Shown here piece after piece: positions 1 to 8,416 of a DNA stretch of 64,000 nt. Below the pieces are notes generated by a model. That model was not told the origin of the DNA, ran no database searches, and saw only the letters and a program-made list of their open reading frames with translations. How positions within the stretch are numbered: the stretch's first letter is position 1; each line of letters starts with the position of its first letter. The translations under genes were made by a program, and so were the position numbers. Origin of the DNA: Pseudoxanthomonas suwonensis (lineage in GTDB: Bacteria; Pseudomonadota; Gammaproteobacteria; Xanthomonadales; Xanthomonadaceae); NCBI GenBank assembly GCA_003240695.1, contig QFNC01000009.1, positions 34,341 to 98,340 on the forward strand, written 5' to 3'.

Positions 1-373
1 CCACGACGAAGGCACCGGTACCGCCTGCGGCTGCCAGCGAGCGCAGCAGGCAATCGTTCACGTCCACCACATCCACCGGCACGGTCAGCAGCCACGGCGT
101 GCGGGCAGCATCGGCGAGGGCATCCAGACCACCCAGCGGGCCGAGCTGCGCATGCCGATCGGGCACGGCAGTCAGTCCGTGGGCCAGATAACGCTGCAGG
201 TCGCGATTGGCGCTGACCAGCACCGCGTCCACCTCCGGGCGCAATCGCCGCTGCAGGCGCAGCACCTGCGCCTCGCCATCGCGCTGCAGCCAAGCCTTGT
301 CGATGCCACCCAGCCGCATGCCCTGCCCGCCTGCCAGGATACCCAGTGTCACTTGATCGGCAGGCAAATGCAT
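1..373 (-). CDS. mobA: Molybdenum cofactor guanylyltransferase MobA (3' part beyond window)
   Basis: Transfers GMP from GTP to molybdopterin to make the guanine dinucleotide form of the molybdenum cofactor in the cytoplasm. Reading the minus strand from an ATG at 373 gives 124 codons without a stop, running off the left edge. The N-terminus has the nucleotidyltransferase signature LAGGQGMRLGGIDKAWL, followed by LGPLGGLDAL and the VPVD segment that usually carries a metal-binding Asp. The ATG shares its A with the TGA of der (TGATG), so translation is probably coupled. The C-terminal third lies outside the window. The family call is secure from the signature; intactness of the remainder is unknown. 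Confidence 0.9.
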   Translation of the reverse strand, partial: MHLPADQVTLGILAGGQGMRLGGIDKAWLQRDGEAQVLRLQRRLRPEVDAVLVSANRDLQRYLAHGLTAVPDRHAQLGPLGGLDALADAARTPWLLTVPVDVVDVNDCLLRSLAAAGGTGAFVV

Positions 374-1767
374 CAACGCTTCACGTGCCGCAGCAGGCGT
401 CGCTTACGCGCCACCTGGCGGTCGGTCAATTCGTTCTTCTTGTCCTTGTAGGGATTCTCGCCTTCCTTGAAGATGAAGCGCACCGGCGTGCCCACCAGCT
501 TGAAGCGCTTGCGGAAGAAGTTTTCCAGATAGCGGTGGTAGGTGTGGTTGAGCGTGCGCAGGCGGTTGCCGTGTACGATGAAAGTCGGCGGATTCTCGCC
601 GCCGGGATGGGCGAAGCGCAGCTTGGCCACGTGACCGCGCACGGTTGGCGGCGGGTTGGCGGCGTAGGCAGCTTCCAGCGCGCGGGTCACTTCCGCGGTG
701 CCGAATTCGCGCGTGGCCGAGGCATGCGCCCTGTGGATCGCGCGGAACAACTCGCGCAGACCGGACCCGTGCTTGGCGCTGATGCGCACCGCCTGGGCCC
801 AGTCCACGAACGCCAGCTTGCGGCCCAGCAGCGCCTCAGTCTGCTGGCGCTGGTAATCGCTCAGGCCATCCCACTTGTTCACCGCCACCACCAGCGCCCG
901 GCCTGCATCCAACACCGCGCCCAGCACGCTGGCATCCTGCTCGGTCACGCCTTCGCCGGCGTCGATCAGGATCACCGCCACCTGGCACTGCTCGATCGCC
1001 TGCAGGGTCTTGACGATGGAGAACTTTTCCACCGCCTCGTCCACTTTCGACTTGCGCCGCAGCCCGGCGGTGTCCACCAGCCGGTACTTGCGGCCGTCGC
1101 GCTCCAGGTCGGCGGCGATCGAATCGCGGGTCGTACCCGGCACCTCCGAGGCGATCATCCGTTCCTCGCCCAGCAGCCGGTTCACCAGTGTCGACTTGCC
1201 CACGTTCGGCCGACCGACGAAGGCGATGCGGATGCGCTCCGGATCGTCGTCCAGCGCTTCGCCCTGACCGATTTCCGGCAGCTGGTCCAGCACCTGCCGC
1301 AGCAGATCGTCGATGCCGCGGCGATGCGATGCCGCCACGGCCACCGGATCGGCCAATCCGTAACGGCTGAATTCCGCCAATGCCGCCTGCGCATCGATGC
1401 CATCGGTCTTGTTCACCACCAGCAGGGTCGGCGCGGCCTTGCGCCGCAGCCAGGCGACGATGTCGTCGTCCAGTGCCGACGGGCCCTCGCGGCCATCCAC
1501 CACCAGCAGCACCAGATCGGCCTCCTCGGCGGCAGCACGGGCCTGGCGTGCGGTGGCGCCGGGCAGGCCCTCGTCCTCGCCGGCGATGCCGCCGGTGTCG
1601 ATCAGCACGAACGGTCGTTCCTCGTCCAGCCGGCACACGCCGTAATGCCGATCGCGGGTCACGCCGGGCTGGTCGTGCACCAGCGCGTCGCGGCTGCGGG
1701 TCAGCGCGTTGAATAAGGTGGATTTGCCCACGTTGGGGCGGCCAACCAATGCGACGACGGGAAGCAT
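373..1767 (-). CDS. der: Ribosome biogenesis GTPase Der (EngA)
   Basis: Essential double-GTPase that acts in 50S ribosomal subunit maturation. Two tandem G domains are visible, each with an identical P-loop GRPNVGKST, one near the N-terminus and one near residue 185. They are followed by DTAG/DTGG switch II motifs, NKxD motifs (NKTDG, NKWDG) and a C-terminal KH-like domain ending in a basic tail. Length, about 464 residues, is normal. I start at the ATG giving MLPVVALVGRPN, as in homologues; an in-frame ATG nine bases upstream (1776) is possible. It leads into mobA by a TGATG overlap, and its upstream neighbour on the same strand is a broken acetyltransferase. Confidence 0.96.
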   Translation of the reverse strand: MLPVVALVGRPNVGKSTLFNALTRSRDALVHDQPGVTRDRHYGVCRLDEERPFVLIDTGGIAGEDEGLPGATARQARAAAEEADLVLLVVDGREGPSALDDDIVAWLRRKAAPTLLVVNKTDGIDAQAALAEFSRYGLADPVAVAASHRRGIDDLLRQVLDQLPEIGQGEALDDDPERIRIAFVGRPNVGKSTLVNRLLGEERMIASEVPGTTRDSIAADLERDGRKYRLVDTAGLRRKSKVDEAVEKFSIVKTLQAIEQCQVAVILIDAGEGVTEQDASVLGAVLDAGRALVVAVNKWDGLSDYQRQQTEALLGRKLAFVDWAQAVRISAKHGSGLRELFRAIHRAHASATREFGTAEVTRALEAAYAANPPPTVRGHVAKLRFAHPGGENPPTFIVHGNRLRTLNHTYHRYLENFFRKRFKLVGTPVRFIFKEGENPYKDKKNELTDRQVARKRRLLRHVKR

Positions 1768-1849
1768 TCCGAACATCCAGGACAGCCGACGACACAGCGC
1801 ACGGCAAGGGCGCCAGCTTACCGCACTCGCCGCCTGAACCGGTCGTCGC

Positions 1850-2310
1850 TCAACTCCTCACGGGTCCTACAGCAGCATTGGTATCGAACAGGAACAACGT
1901 GACCGCTTGCGCACTGCCGCCGATTGTGCGGTAGAAATCCAGCGCATCCGTGTCGTCGTTGTCCGCAGGGACGAATGCGGCCAGCAGGCCGGATCGTGTT
2001 GCCGCATCCAGTGCTGCCTGGATCAGGCGACGGCCGATGCCTTTGCGCTGGTGCACCGGATGCACCGCGATGTCGTAGATGAACAATTCGAAGCCATCCT
2101 GAGCAGTGACCGGCAACACAGAGCGCTCAGGCCGCCCGCTGGTTCGTCATCGGCGAATGCGCCGAACAGCCAGAACCGGTCATCGGCCAGCAATCGTGCC
2201 ATCCGATCCGGTGTGCTGCCTTCGCCGTGTTCAAACGTTTCTGCCATCACGCGGGTGACGGCTGATGCCACTTCGGCATCCTGCATGCTCAGCCTGCGGA
2301 CGTCGCGCAT
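1850..2310 (-). pseudogene. Frameshifted AAC(3)-I-like GNAT acetyltransferase
   Basis: Two minus-strand reading frames overlap and together make one GNAT protein. The 5' part (from 2310) reads MRDVRRLSMQDAEVASAVTR and runs to ADDEPAGGLSAL. The 3' part, in another frame, continues as VLPVTAQDGFELFIYDIAVH, then the acetyl-CoA loop QRKGIGRRL and PADNDDTDALDFYRTIGG. This resembles aminoglycoside 3-N-acetyltransferase type I. Inserting one base near 2117-2122 would restore a continuous protein of 153 residues, the usual size. So it is a single-base deletion, or a sequencing error. It lies between bamB and der, on the same strand. If intact in relatives it could acetylate aminoglycosides or another amine; that substrate is inferred from family resemblance only. 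Confidence 0.8.
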
Positions 2311-2337
2311 CTTCCGGCTGAGCCTGCCATGGCGTGC

Positions 2338-3525
2338 TTACTGCCCCACCCGCCAGGCGCTGAGGTCGCCGCCCGTGCTCTGCACCAGCAGGATGCCATC
2401 GGCCACCACCGGTGCGGCACGGATGGCGTCCTTGGCGGCACGGGTGCGCGCGGCGAACTGGCCGTCGGACAGGTTCAGCCAGTGCAGGTAGCCGTCGTAG
2501 TCGCCGACCACGGCATAGTCGCCCTGCACCGCCACGCCGGACAGGTTGCGCCGGGCCAGCGCCGGCTGCTGCCAGGAACCGCTGCCGCTGGTCTTGTCGA
2601 TGCCCCACACCGTACCGTTGCGGTCGCTGGTGATGACCCGATCGGCCGACACACCCACGCGGCCCGGACCCCCATTGCCGCTCTCCCACAGCACCCGGCC
2701 GCTGGGGGCCTCGATGGCGACGGTGCTGTTCTTGTAGCTGCTCGCAAACAGCACCGGACCGTCCAGCGCCGGGGTGCCATCCACATCGGCCATGCGGTCC
2801 AGCTCGCTGCGGCCATCGGGCTGCGCCACGGCCTGTTCCCACAACGGACGACCATCGGCGATGGCGAATGCCTTCACCATGCCGTCGTCGCCACCGGAAA
2901 ACACGTAACCCGGCCCCAGCACCACGCCATCGTTGCCGCGCACGGTCAGTGCGGGCGGCGTCGAGTCGTTGAACCAGCGCCGCTCGCCGGAGTTGGCATC
3001 GAAGGCGCTGACGCGGCCGTCGTTGCTGCGCACGAACACCATGCCTTGGCCGATCACCGGCGCGGCGATCACTTCGTTGGGAACCTTGGCCGTCCATTTT
3101 TCCGTGCCTGTGGCCGCATCCAGCGCGATCACGTCGCCTTCAAGACTGCCCACCACCACCAGACCATCGCCGGCTCCGGGCCCGCCGGACAGCGGCAGGT
3201 CGGAGCGGTACTGCCACAGGCGGGCACCGCTGTTCAGATCCAGCGCCTGCAACCCGCCGTGAACGGCGGCCGCATACACCTTGCCATCGGCCACCACCGG
3301 ACCCTGCCGGGCGCCCAGCAGATCCTCGCCCTTGCCCACGCTGGTGCTCCACAGCCGGGTTGGGGTGGTGCTGGCGGCGAAATCGGTCAGCTCGGCCGGA
3401 TCGGTCAGGCGCTCACCCTTGTCCTTGCCGCCGAACCAGCCCTTCACCGTGCCGCAGCCGGACATCGCCAAGCCACAGGCCAGCACCAGTGCCACGCGCG
3501 TGGCGGAAACGTTTGCAATGGACAT
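2338..3525 (-). CDS. bamB: Outer membrane assembly lipoprotein BamB
   Basis: Lipoprotein subunit of the beta-barrel assembly machinery, facing the periplasm from the outer membrane. The 395-residue protein begins with a signal peptide and lipobox (LAMSGC, Cys about residue 24). It then has a series of PQQ-like beta-propeller repeats with motifs such as YAAAVHGGLQALDLNSGARLW, DVIALDAATGTEKW and VSAFDANSGERRW, as expected for the eight-bladed BamB propeller. It follows the yfgM-like gene by only two bases, so they are surely cotranscribed, in the bamB-der order seen in many gammaproteobacteria. No oddities in sequence. Confidence 0.95.
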   Translation of the reverse strand: MSIANVSATRVALVLACGLAMSGCGTVKGWFGGKDKGERLTDPAELTDFAASTTPTRLWSTSVGKGEDLLGARQGPVVADGKVYAAAVHGGLQALDLNSGARLWQYRSDLPLSGGPGAGDGLVVVGSLEGDVIALDAATGTEKWTAKVPNEVIAAPVIGQGMVFVRSNDGRVSAFDANSGERRWFNDSTPPALTVRGNDGVVLGPGYVFSGGDDGMVKAFAIADGRPLWEQAVAQPDGRSELDRMADVDGTPALDGPVLFASSYKNSTVAIEAPSGRVLWESGNGGPGRVGVSADRVITSDRNGTVWGIDKTSGSGSWQQPALARRNLSGVAVQGDYAVVGDYDGYLHWLNLSDGQFAARTRAAKDAIRAAPVVADGILLVQSTGGDLSAWRVGQ

Positions 3526-3527
3526 CG

Positions 3528-4163
3528 TCAGCTCGCGGAATCGGGGGTGGCGGGCTTGCCGCCCGCTTCGGAAAGTTTCAATTCGACCAGGCGCCGCTGC
3601 GGCGCACCGACATCCAGCCGGGTCAGCGCTTTCGCATAGCTCTCGCGGGCCGCATCACGCTGGCCCAGTGCCAGCTGCGCATCGCCACGCACTTCCAGCG
3701 CTGCGGCATCGTCACCGGCGTTCTGCAGCAGGGTCAGGGCTTCCTGCGACTTGCCGGCATCGATCAGCAATCGGGCCAGCCGTTCGTCGATCACCCGCTG
3801 CAGGTCGCGCTGCTCGGCCGTGCGCGCCGTGCGCAGGGTGTCGATGGCGGCATCGCGCTGGCCGGCATCCAGCTGTGCCTTGGCCAGCTGCAACGCCCCC
3901 ATCTGCGTATAGATGCCCTGCAGCTGCTGCAGCTGCGTCTTGGCCTTGACCAGATCCTTGGCCTGCAGGGCGGCATCGAGCGCATGGTATGCCTCGTTGG
4001 CCTGGAACTGCTTCTTCAGCCGATCGGCCTGCCACCACTGCCAGCCGGCGATCAGGCCCAGGCCGATCGCCACGCCGCCGATCAGGCCTGCACCGTTGGC
4101 ACGCAACCAGCGGCGGACGCGTTCGCCCTGCTCGTGTTCGTCCAGCAAATCGTCGATCGCCAT
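3528..4163 (-). CDS. yfgM: YfgM-like tetratricopeptide membrane protein
   Basis: Inner-membrane protein of 211 residues with a short cytoplasmic N-terminus (MAIDDLLDEHEQGERVRRWL), one membrane span about residues 24-43 (GLIGGVAIGLGLIAG) and a periplasmic region of alpha-helical TPR-like repeats. In E. coli YfgM is an ancillary SecYEG subunit that works with PpiD and lies just upstream of bamB, as here. The TPR_21-type N-terminus ENGAGL-like pattern (ANGAGLIGG) supports the assignment. The function in this organism is inferred from family and gene order. Confidence 0.85.
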   Translation of the reverse strand: MAIDDLLDEHEQGERVRRWLRANGAGLIGGVAIGLGLIAGWQWWQADRLKKQFQANEAYHALDAALQAKDLVKAKTQLQQLQGIYTQMGALQLAKAQLDAGQRDAAIDTLRTARTAEQRDLQRVIDERLARLLIDAGKSQEALTLLQNAGDDAAALEVRGDAQLALGQRDAARESYAKALTRLDVGAPQRRLVELKLSEAGGKPATPDSAS

Positions 4164-4248
4164 ACTGTCTCGCGACCGGCGGCCGGTGCCGCCGGGATCA
4201 AGTGGTTGGGAATGCCGGAATCACGCCTGGCCTCAGGGCCCGGCGGAT

Positions 4249-5061
4249 TCACTGGGTCGCCGCGGCGACCGATCCGTCAGAGGATACCGTAAAGCGGGCC
4301 ACGTTCGCGCGCAGGTATCGGTCCAGGTTCACGGGCTGGCCGGCCCGCTCGACCGTGGCAGCGGCTGCATTGCCGATCACCACGCGTCCACCCTGCTGCA
4401 GAGCGAATGCGCGATCGGTGCCTGCCGGCATCAGCTCCGAGGCAAGCACCTTGCCGTCGCTGGCGGTGATCTCCACCCAGCTGTCGCTGCTCAGTCGCAG
4501 ACGCAGTCCATCGTCGGTTGCGGCCTGTGCGGGCGCACGCGTCGGGACTGGCGTGATCGATGCCACAAGCGGCGACGGCGGCTGGTGCGTCGATGGCGGC
4601 AGACCATGGCCGAGCGGTGCAGGCTCCAGCGGCACGGTCTGGCTCGACGCACCGGACTGCACGGCCTGGCGCTGCATCTGCACCCACACCGGCAACACGA
4701 TCGCAACAGTGATCACGATGTAGATGAGACGTCGCGACGCGCTTTCGGCAAAGCGCCGCATCGGCGGCGTGTAGGTGCGCGGTTGGAGTTCGGCCGGCTG
4801 CACGGGTGGCACGCCGGAGGCGTTCAGCACCGGTTCCGTCAACAGGCCCAGCAGGCGCGCATAGCTGCGCAGCTGGCCGCGCACGTAGACCGGGGCGCCC
4901 AGTCGCGACCAGTCGTCGGCTTCCAGCGACTGCACCACGCACAATGGCATTTTCAGCCGTTCGGCCACGTCGGACTGGCTCATCCCGGCGGCCTCGCGCG
5001 CCGTGCGCAGGCGCTTGCCGGCACCGACGAATGCTTCGGGAATGGCGGATGGGTCGGTCAT
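4249..5061 (-). CDS. rodZ: RodZ-like helix-turn-helix membrane protein
   Basis: 270-residue protein with an N-terminal HTH_25/Cro-like domain (residues ~13-80: GKRLRTAREAAGMSQSDVAE), one membrane span (about 109-128, LIYIVITVAIVLPVWV), a Pro/Ser-rich linker and a C-terminal beta-rich DUF4115 domain (RLRLSSDSWVEITASDGKVL). This is the RodZ architecture; RodZ connects MreB to the elongation machinery and shapes the rod cell. The ATG at 5061 overlaps the pilW stop as ATGA, so translation is coupled. The C-terminal domain is complete. An older annotation for such genes is simply 'helix-turn-helix domain protein'. Confidence 0.88.
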   Translation of the reverse strand: MTDPSAIPEAFVGAGKRLRTAREAAGMSQSDVAERLKMPLCVVQSLEADDWSRLGAPVYVRGQLRSYARLLGLLTEPVLNASGVPPVQPAELQPRTYTPPMRRFAESASRRLIYIVITVAIVLPVWVQMQRQAVQSGASSQTVPLEPAPLGHGLPPSTHQPPSPLVASITPVPTRAPAQAATDDGLRLRLSSDSWVEITASDGKVLASELMPAGTDRAFALQQGGRVVIGNAAAATVERAGQPVNLDRYLRANVARFTVSSDGSVAAATQ

Positions 5062-5859
5062 GGCGATGGCGAGTCCCCGGGGCGGCTTTCCCGTTGCGGA
5101 AAGCGGCTTTGCTTCATTTGAACATATTTCGCGGCCGCAGCGTGATCGCCCAGGCGGCGTTCGATTTCGGCGGCCTGGCTCAGCACGGCCGGCGTGGGTG
5201 GTGCAGCCGCCAGGCGGCGTTCGGAAAATGCGCGGGCGCCCAGGAAGTCGCCCTGCTTGAAGTGCAGTTCCGCCATCGCCTCCAGAGCGGACGGATGCTT
5301 CGGTGCCGCGTCCAGTGCCATGCGCAGATCGCGCTCGGCCCGTTCCAGCTGGCCGGCGGCGAGCGCGCAGGAACCGGCATTGGCCCGGGCATCGATGGGG
5401 GTGGCGTACAGCGGGTCACGCAATGCGGCATCGAACTGCGCCAGCGACTCGGTTTCGCGGCCGTTGGAGCACAGCCACACGCCGTAGTTGTTCAACATCG
5501 CACCACGCTGCGGCGCCAGTTCCACTGCCTTGGCGTAGTGGCCACCGGCAACGGCGTCGTTCCCCAGCCGTGCATTGGCGAAGGCCAGCACCGTGTAGGC
5601 CTCGGCGGAATTGGGATCGGTTTTCAGCGCAACATTGGCTTGGTGGATGGCCTCGTCGAATTGCCCGGCACGCAGCCGCTGTTCGGCAACCACGGCCTGT
5701 TGACGTGCCGCGTAACGCTTTTCCGCAGCCTTGTCAGTCTTGAAATCGTAATCGCGCTGCGGGATGTCGTCACCCTTGCGGGTGTAGTCGGGACGGATGA
5801 AGGTCAGGCGCGAGCAGGCCGTGGTGGCCATGGCCACCAGCAGCAGCGCGACGATGGCG

Positions 5860-5873
<14 letters not shown>
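5058..5873 (-). CDS. pilW: Type IV pilus biogenesis lipoprotein PilW/PilF
   Basis: Outer-membrane lipoprotein pilotin that helps the PilQ secretin assemble. The protein has 271 residues: a signal peptide ending in lipobox ATTAC (Cys about residue 20), then TPR repeats (EQRLRAGQFDEAIHQANVAL, AEAYTVLAFANARLGNDAV, PSALEAMAELHFKQGDFLGA). It sits between rlmN and rodZ, the conserved PilF position in Pseudomonas and Xanthomonas. Its start overlaps the rlmN 3' end by 14 bases, and its stop overlaps the rodZ start. The assignment is strong from architecture plus position. Confidence 0.92.
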
Positions 5874-7089
<1,216 letters not shown>

Positions 7090-7092
7090 GGG

Positions 7093-7518
7093 TCAGCGGT
7101 TGTACACGTCGGTAGCGGGGAAGAAATAGGCCACTTCGATGGCGGCGTTTTCCAGCGAATCCGAACCGTGCACGGCGTTGGCGTCGATGCTGTCGGCAAA
7201 GTCGGCGCGGATGGTGCCGGCGGCGGCCTCCTTCGGATTGGTGGCGCCCATCAGCTCGCGGTTCTTGGCCACGGCGCCCTCGCCTTCCAGCACCTGGATC
7301 ATCACCGGGCCGGAAATCATGAAGTTGACCAGCGCGCCGAAGAACGGACGCTCGCGGTGCACGGCGTAGAAGCCTTCGGCTTCTGACTTGGACAGCTGCT
7401 TCAGCTTCGCGGCTACGACCTTCAGGCCGGCCTTTTCGAAACGCGAGTAGATGTCGCCGATGACGTTCTTGGCAACGGCATCGGGCTTGATGATCGACAG
7501 GGTGCGCTCCAGCGCCAT
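7093..7518 (-). CDS. ndk: Nucleoside-diphosphate kinase
   Basis: Transfers the gamma-phosphate of ATP to nucleoside diphosphates through a phospho-histidine. At 141 residues it is full length. The N-terminal ERTLSIIKPDAV signature and the active-site motif NAVHGSDSLENA with the catalytic His are present. It heads the minus-strand run ndk-rlmN-pilW-rodZ, all with very short spacing or overlaps. The 207 bases upstream are shared with a divergently transcribed TetR gene and must hold its promoter. Confidence 0.97.
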   Translation of the reverse strand: MALERTLSIIKPDAVAKNVIGDIYSRFEKAGLKVVAAKLKQLSKSEAEGFYAVHRERPFFGALVNFMISGPVMIQVLEGEGAVAKNRELMGATNPKEAAAGTIRADFADSIDANAVHGSDSLENAAIEVAYFFPATDVYNR

Positions 7519-7692
7519 GGATGAGGTCTCCGGGAAGGCGGGCGACCCGACAAGGGGGCAGCCCGATGGTAACAGAAAACCCGTGCAAGAAACACGGGCT
7601 TAGCCGACATGGCTGCAGTGATTCTAGCGGATCGCACACGCGATCTACACATGCCGCAGCAGGTTTGACAGCACCATGGCAGGCGCCTAGAA

Positions 7693-7708
7693 TCAAACGG
7701 TTGCTTGA
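7693..7708. promoter_or_regulatory. Candidate TetR operator (inverted repeat)
   Basis: TCAAAC-GGTT-GCTTGA forms an imperfect inverted repeat with 6-bp arms (one mismatch) and a 4-bp spacer, ending 17 bases before the likely ATG of the TetR gene. It resembles the CAAAC(N)GTTTG type of site bound by PsrA-like regulators of fatty-acid genes. It could autoregulate the TetR gene or act on the divergent ndk promoter. Inferred from position and symmetry only. Confidence 0.4.
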
Positions 7709-7725
7709 TACGGGCGCTTGATCCC

Positions 7726-8358
7726 ATGACGATCGCTCAATTCTCCACCAAGGACCGCATTCTCGGAGCGGCGGAAGAGTTGTTCGCGTTGAAGGGCTTC
7801 GCTGGCGCTTCGCTGCGCGAGGTGACCAGCCGTGCCGACGTGAACATCGCCGCGGTCAATTACCATTTCGGCAGTAAGGAAAACCTGATCAACGAGGTGT
7901 TCCGGCGGCGCATGGACGGCATGAGCCGGCAACGGCTGGCGCTGCTGGCCCAGGCATTGCAGCAGGCCCCGGGCGATCTGGAACCGATCATCGCCGCCTT
8001 CGTGCAACCGGCGCTGGACATTGCCCAGGACCGCAACGGCGGAGCCGCGTTCGTGCGGGTCATCGCGCGTGCGTATGCCGAAAACAACGACAGCCTGCGC
8101 CGCTTCTTGTCCGAGCAGTACGGGCATGTGCAGCGCGAATTCGCCAAGGCCATCCAGACCTGCCTGCCGCAGCTGGGCAAGGAACAGCTGTACTGGCGCT
8201 TGGACTTCCTGTCCGGCGCATTGACCTATGCCATGGCCGATTTCGGCATGATCAAGCGTCCCGCCGACGTCAGCGAGGACGTGCATCGGATCAAGGCCGG
8301 GCGCGAGCTGATCCGCTTCACACTGGCCGGGTTTCTGGCCACCGAGCCGCAGGGATGA
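7726..8358 (+). CDS. TetR/AcrR family regulator, PsrA-like
   Basis: 210-residue transcription factor with an N-terminal TetR DNA-binding domain: TKDRILGAAEELFALKGFAG, then the recognition helix-turn-helix around residues 29-48 (SLREVTSRADVNIAAVNYHF). The C-terminal all-helical domain probably binds a ligand. It lies 58 bases upstream of, and in the same direction as, a beta-oxidation gene pair. That fits a PsrA/FadR-like role, repressing fatty-acid degradation until acyl-CoA is present. I use the ATG at 7726 (MTIAQFSTKDR); a start at 7705 would fall inside the candidate operator. The ligand is not known from sequence. Confidence 0.85.
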   Translation: MTIAQFSTKDRILGAAEELFALKGFAGASLREVTSRADVNIAAVNYHFGSKENLINEVFRRRMDGMSRQRLALLAQALQQAPGDLEPIIAAFVQPALDIAQDRNGGAAFVRVIARAYAENNDSLRRFLSEQYGHVQREFAKAIQTCLPQLGKEQLYWRLDFLSGALTYAMADFGMIKRPADVSEDVHRIKAGRELIRFTLAGFLATEPQG

Positions 8359-8416
8359 GCCAGGACGGTGTCCGAACGATTTCATCATTTATCTGTAAAA
8401 CAGGAACTTGTAGAAC

